From contig CALMBF010000165.1 of NCBI GenBank assembly GCA_937860145.1, forward strand, positions 1 to 64,000: a DNA stretch of 64,000 nucleotides, given 5' to 3'. The notes under the pieces were generated by a model, which saw nothing but the letters and a program-made list of their open reading frames with translations, searched no databases and was not told the origin of the DNA. Both the position numbers and the translations under genes were made by a program. Below, one piece after another: positions 61,513 to 64,000 of this stretch. Every line of letters starts with the position of its first letter. Position 1 is the first letter of the stretch. The stretch comes from an uncultured Geobacter sp. Its GTDB lineage: Bacteria; Desulfobacterota; Desulfuromonadia; Geobacterales; DSM-12255.

Positions 61513-62067
61513 TTGTTTACGAAAAATTTCACCAGACGGACGTTTCTTCAAACCGCACTGGCAGGTGCGCTTGCCCTCGGCACGGGCGGAACGTCATTCG
61601 CGAAAGCGCTGCTCACCGAAAAGGGATCGCTTTCACTCTACAACACCCACACCCAGGAACGGCTCTCCGTAACCTTCAGGAAATCTGACGGCAGCTACGA
61701 CATTGACGCACTGAATGAGGTAAACTGGATACTGCGCTGTCACTTCACCAACCAGCAGACCGTCATGGATGTCAAAACGCTCGAATACCTCAACCTGGTT
61801 GACAACCGGTTGGGTGGGGGGAATGAGATCCACGTCATCTCCGGCTACCGCTCCCCTGCCTATAACTCGCTCCTGTCGAGCAATGGCCGCCATGTGGCAA
61901 AGCACAGCCTCCACCTTGTCGGCAAGGCGATCGACATCGCCATCCCGGGAATCGACCTGCACTCCGTCAGGAGCACGGCAGTGGCCCTGCGGTTGGGCGG
62001 GGTCGGCTACTATCCCGGCGCCGGTTTTGTCCATATCGATTCGGGGAAATTCAGAACCTGGGGATGA
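61513..62067 (+). CDS. Tat-exported YcbK/DUF882 M15-like peptidase
   Basis: A 184-residue protein with a Tat signal (TRRTFLQTALAGALALGTGG). The mature domain of the DUF882/M15 type has EIHVISGYRSPAYN, SLHLVGKAIDIAIPG and GGVGYYPGAGFVHIDSG, with His/Asp zinc ligands as in D-Ala-D-Ala carboxypeptidases. It uses a TTG start; the ATG at 61506 is in another frame. It acts on peptidoglycan in the periplasm, together with the overlapping L,D-transpeptidase. Confidence 0.9.
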   Translation: MFTKNFTRRTFLQTALAGALALGTGGTSFAKALLTEKGSLSLYNTHTQERLSVTFRKSDGSYDIDALNEVNWILRCHFTNQQTVMDVKTLEYLNLVDNRLGGGNEIHVISGYRSPAYNSLLSSNGRHVAKHSLHLVGKAIDIAIPGIDLHSVRSTAVALRLGGVGYYPGAGFVHIDSGKFRTWG

Positions 62068-62861
62068 TCATGGGGATCTTTCGCCTTCTCCCGCTGCTCA
62101 TGCTGCTCGTAACCGCGATGCCGCAGTCGGCACGGGGAGAAACGCGGAAGATCTACAATCTCTGCAAAATCCCCCACCCAAGCGATCTGGCCACTCCCTG
62201 GGACTGCCGCATGATCAGGAGCCGGGAGACCGTCGAGCAGCTGTTCGGTGACCGCTGGCTGGACATACTCCGGTTCAACCGTATCGACCGGCGTCACCTC
62301 AATGCCGGCGTTTCCATCAAGGTCCCCCGCAACCTGGACGATATCGCCGGGTTTTCCCCTCTCCCCGAGAGTTACCCCGATGCTGCCATGGATGAGAAGT
62401 TCATCCTGGTGGACCTGTCCGAACAGTTCCTCGGCGCCTACGAATTCGGTGAACTGGTTTTCTCTTTCCCCATTGCCTCCGGCAACCGCAAGAACCGGAC
62501 CCCGGTCGGCGATTTCCAGGTCACCGCGTTCAACCGCCGCCACGAATCGACGCTCTACAAGATCGAAAAGACCCTGATCCCGTACCCCATGCACTACGGG
62601 CTCCGTTTTTTCGTCAACCAGGCCGGGGTTGCCTTCTGGATTCATGGCCGCGACCTGCCCGGATTCCCCGGATCCCACGGCTGCGTCGGCCTGTATGACG
62701 AAGAGATGCAGCAAAAATTCTACCGCTACTCCCGCGATCCCAAGCTCCAGGACTCCCGCACCCTCTATGAATGGGCCATCGGCTCCGCTGAGGACAGCGG
62801 CGAATTCACCCGCCTGAAACACGGCCCCAAGGTGCGGGTCATCGGCAGGTCGCCACTGTAA
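62064..62861 (+). CDS. L,D-transpeptidase (YkuD family)
   Basis: A 265-residue secreted enzyme (signal MIMGIFRLLPLLMLLVTAMPQSARG). A short LysM-like segment (SRETVEQLFGDRWLDILRFNRIDRRHLNAGVSIKVP) precedes the YkuD domain with the active-site HGRDLPGFPGSHGCVGL (catalytic Cys and His). It would form 3-3 crosslinks or attach proteins to peptidoglycan. It overlaps the upstream gene by 4 bp. Confidence 0.93.
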   Translation: MIMGIFRLLPLLMLLVTAMPQSARGETRKIYNLCKIPHPSDLATPWDCRMIRSRETVEQLFGDRWLDILRFNRIDRRHLNAGVSIKVPRNLDDIAGFSPLPESYPDAAMDEKFILVDLSEQFLGAYEFGELVFSFPIASGNRKNRTPVGDFQVTAFNRRHESTLYKIEKTLIPYPMHYGLRFFVNQAGVAFWIHGRDLPGFPGSHGCVGLYDEEMQQKFYRYSRDPKLQDSRTLYEWAIGSAEDSGEFTRLKHGPKVRVIGRSPL

Positions 62862-62871
62862 TCGCAGCAGC

Positions 62872-62973
62872 AAGAGCCAGTCGGTCAGGACGCGCACCCT
62901 GGCCGAGTTCAAGAAGGGGGAGTGGCGCGTGATGGTGGCGACGGGTGTGGCTGCACGGGGCGCAGATCGTAAC
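62872..62973 (+). pseudogene. Remnant of a DEAD-box RNA helicase (RhlE-like)
   Basis: The frame reads KSQSVRTRTLAEFKKGEWRV then MVATGVAARGADRN. This is the region before and through helicase motif V (KSQ..R...L..FK.G...VLVATD.AARG.D). The invariant aspartate of ATDVAARG is Gly here. About 34 residues remain, with no start and no motif VI, so it is a decayed fragment. Confidence 0.7.
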
Positions 62974-63021
62974 GGCCGGTACTTGGAAAAGCGCCGATTG
63001 TTGATAAACTTCAGTAACAAG

Positions 63022-63052
63022 GACGGCACTTCAGGCACGATGAAGTGCCGTC
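63022..63052 (+). terminator. Perfect hairpin downstream of the helicase fragment
   Basis: GACGGCACTTCA (63022-63033) pairs with 63041-63052 across a 7-nt loop. No T-run follows; a factor-dependent terminator or simple repeat. Confidence 0.5.
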
Positions 63053-63080
63053 TGCGTATGGGGTAAAGCCGGAGGTTTTC

Positions 63081-63158
63081 GTGGACAAAACAGAGCACCA
63101 TCTTCTTAGCGACATGCCCTCCGCCATCTTTGCGATCGTCGGCAAGGGGGGACAATGA
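63081..63158 (+). CDS. 25-residue leader-type peptide upstream of the secreted dioxygenase-like gene
   Basis: A GTG-started frame (VDKTEHHLLSDMPSAIFAIV then GKGGQ) with GGAGG five bases upstream; its TGA overlaps the next ATG (ATGA). The downstream gene has no strong site of its own, so translational coupling is plausible. No homology recognised. Confidence 0.4.
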   Translation: MDKTEHHLLSDMPSAIFAIVGKGGQ

Positions 63159-63685
63159 GAGCGCCGCTGGCTTTCATCTGCCGCTATCCGGTTACGGTTA
63201 CCTTATGTCTACTCCTGTTTCAGCTGGGTGTCGTATCCGCTATGGGTGCGGAAAATTTCAGATGCGCTCCAACCCCATGGGACGAGATCGGCCCCTTTTA
63301 CCGCCCAGGCGCGCCGGTGCGCAGCACCATCGGCCACGGCTACGAACTGTCCGGCACGGTCCGCTCGGCCCGTGACTGCTCCCCCATCGCCAATGCCCGG
63401 ATCGAGGTCTGGCAGGTGGGACCGGACGGCCAGTACGACGATGCCCACCGGGCGACCCTCCATTCCGACCGGAAGGGGCGCTACCGCCTCACCACCAGCT
63501 ATCCGCCCCCCTACGGCGGCGGGAAAGCCCACATCCATTTCGTCGTCGATGCCCGGGGGTTCGATGGCGTCATCACGAAGCACTACCCCCTGAAGGGGGC
63601 GAAGAAGGCCCGGTTCGACCTGGTCCTCCCCCCCGAGTCACGGGAGAGCGGCCGGGGACGGGACCCCCTGGGACGACCGAGGTAG
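63155..63685 (+). CDS. Secreted intradiol-dioxygenase-like protein
   Basis: A 176-residue protein with an N-terminal signal/anchor ([22 protein letters not shown]). The dioxygenase C-domain-like fold shows [49 protein letters not shown], the [13 protein letters not shown] region and [12 protein letters not shown], with the HxH iron ligands. It is shorter than cytoplasmic protocatechuate dioxygenases. Extracytoplasmic intradiol-like proteins are known but their substrates are mostly unknown. It lies upstream of a molybdenum hydroxylase gene. Confidence 0.82.
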   Translation: MRAPLAFICRYPVTVTLCLLLFQLGVVSAMGAENFRCAPTPWDEIGPFYRPGAPVRSTIGHGYELSGTVRSARDCSPIANARIEVWQVGPDGQYDDAHRATLHSDRKGRYRLTTSYPPPYGGGKAHIHFVVDARGFDGVITKHYPLKGAKKARFDLVLPPESRESGRGRDPLGRPR

Positions 63686-63800
63686 AACTGTCCGGAGATG
63701 CGACACAAAAATTTCCTGCTACACTACCATAATGTGTGCAAACGCTAATCTTGCCCGGTGGTCGCCCCGCGTCAGGGGGGGCCGGAAAAGGAGGGGCAGC

Positions 63801-64000
63801 ATGGTCAGTTTCCAGGTCAACGGTACGTATCACACGGTGGATCTTCCCCCCGACACCCCGCTGTTATGGGTGCTGCGCGAGCACCTGCGCCTGGTCGGCA
63901 CCAAGTTCGGCTGCGGTGCCGGCCTCTGCGGCGCCTGCACGGTCCTCGTCGACGGGGAGCCGAAACGGTCGTGCAGCACCGACCTGGGGGAGGTTTCCGG
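63801..64000 (+). CDS. 2Fe-2S subunit of a molybdenum hydroxylase, 3' end outside window
   Basis: The first 66 residues are seen: [60 protein letters not shown]. The plant-type ferredoxin motif C-x4-C-x2-C is that of the small subunit of xanthine dehydrogenase / isoquinoline oxidoreductase / aldehyde oxidoreductase enzymes. GGAGGGGC precedes the ATG. It would need the molybdenum cofactor made by the genes at 9188-30311. Confidence 0.9.
   Translation, partial: MVSFQVNGTYHTVDLPPDTPLLWVLREHLRLVGTKFGCGAGLCGACTVLVDGEPKRSCSTDLGEVS

Overview
The window is high-GC chromosomal DNA that reads like an anaerobic, respiring deltaproteobacterium of the Geobacter/Pelobacter (Desulfuromonadia) type. This assignment rests on gene content: a ferredoxin-type EtfA/EtfB pair with a membrane ETF:quinone-type Fe-S oxidoreductase, NfnAB, a tungsten aldehyde:ferredoxin oxidoreductase (AOR), a sigma-54 AcoR-type activator, a REC protein with a CxxC tail, and dispersed palindromic intergenic repeats. 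No rRNA, tRNA, CRISPR array or transposase was seen.

Positions 1-30360 form a tungsten/molybdenum cofactor and alcohol/aldehyde oxidation island. A long minus-strand operon (10168 down to 1) carries moaA, a MOSC protein with a DNA-binding tail, etfB, etfA, an EMO-like membrane oxidoreductase, a radical SAM protein resembling AOR maturases, nfnA, nfnB and a MoCF-domain gene. Divergent from it lie an Fe-alcohol dehydrogenase, the AOR, a MoaD-like sulfur carrier and a MoeB-like activator. Then come a molybdenum-storage-protein homologue (minus), a sigma-54 activator (minus), an acylating aldehyde dehydrogenase, a TiaS-like domain protein, an OprP-type porin, moaE, two TupA-type binding proteins, tupB, tupC, moeA, moaC and a mogA-mobB fusion. 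The wiring is unusually legible. Three Moco/Tuco-type riboswitches precede the AOR, the TiaS-like gene and the porin. Back-to-back sigma-54 promoters drive moaA and the alcohol dehydrogenase around a shared upstream site that recurs before the aldehyde dehydrogenase. I infer that ethanol goes to acetaldehyde and then to acetate (AOR) or acetyl-CoA, with electrons passing through ferredoxin, Nfn and ETF/EMO to the quinone pool, while the cell captures, stores and senses tungstate or its cofactor.

Positions 30500-36110 hold a MarR / acetate-kinase-like / XRE-cupin operon, a response regulator, small proteins, WrbA and a ferritin-like protein, ending in an interrupted palindromic repeat. Positions 36131-41129 encode the E1-alpha, E1-beta and E2 parts of a 2-oxoacid dehydrogenase with a YidE/AspT-type transporter inserted between the E1 genes. 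A SERCA-like P-type ATPase follows.

Positions 43970-56162 are an efflux region: a TetR regulator with two matching operators, a 25-residue membrane peptide, an RND tripartite pump, a second small membrane protein, and an HlyD/ABC-2 exporter with a double-ATPase fusion. Positions 56290-60203 carry a MarR/YceI unit with matched operators, a NUDIX hydrolase, and a SlyA-like/DUF1904/MFS operon. The last part holds a PAS protein, a TPR protein, a Tat-exported M15-like protein with an L,D-transpeptidase, a fragment of a DEAD-box helicase, a secreted intradiol-dioxygenase-like protein and the start of a 2Fe-2S subunit of a molybdenum hydroxylase.
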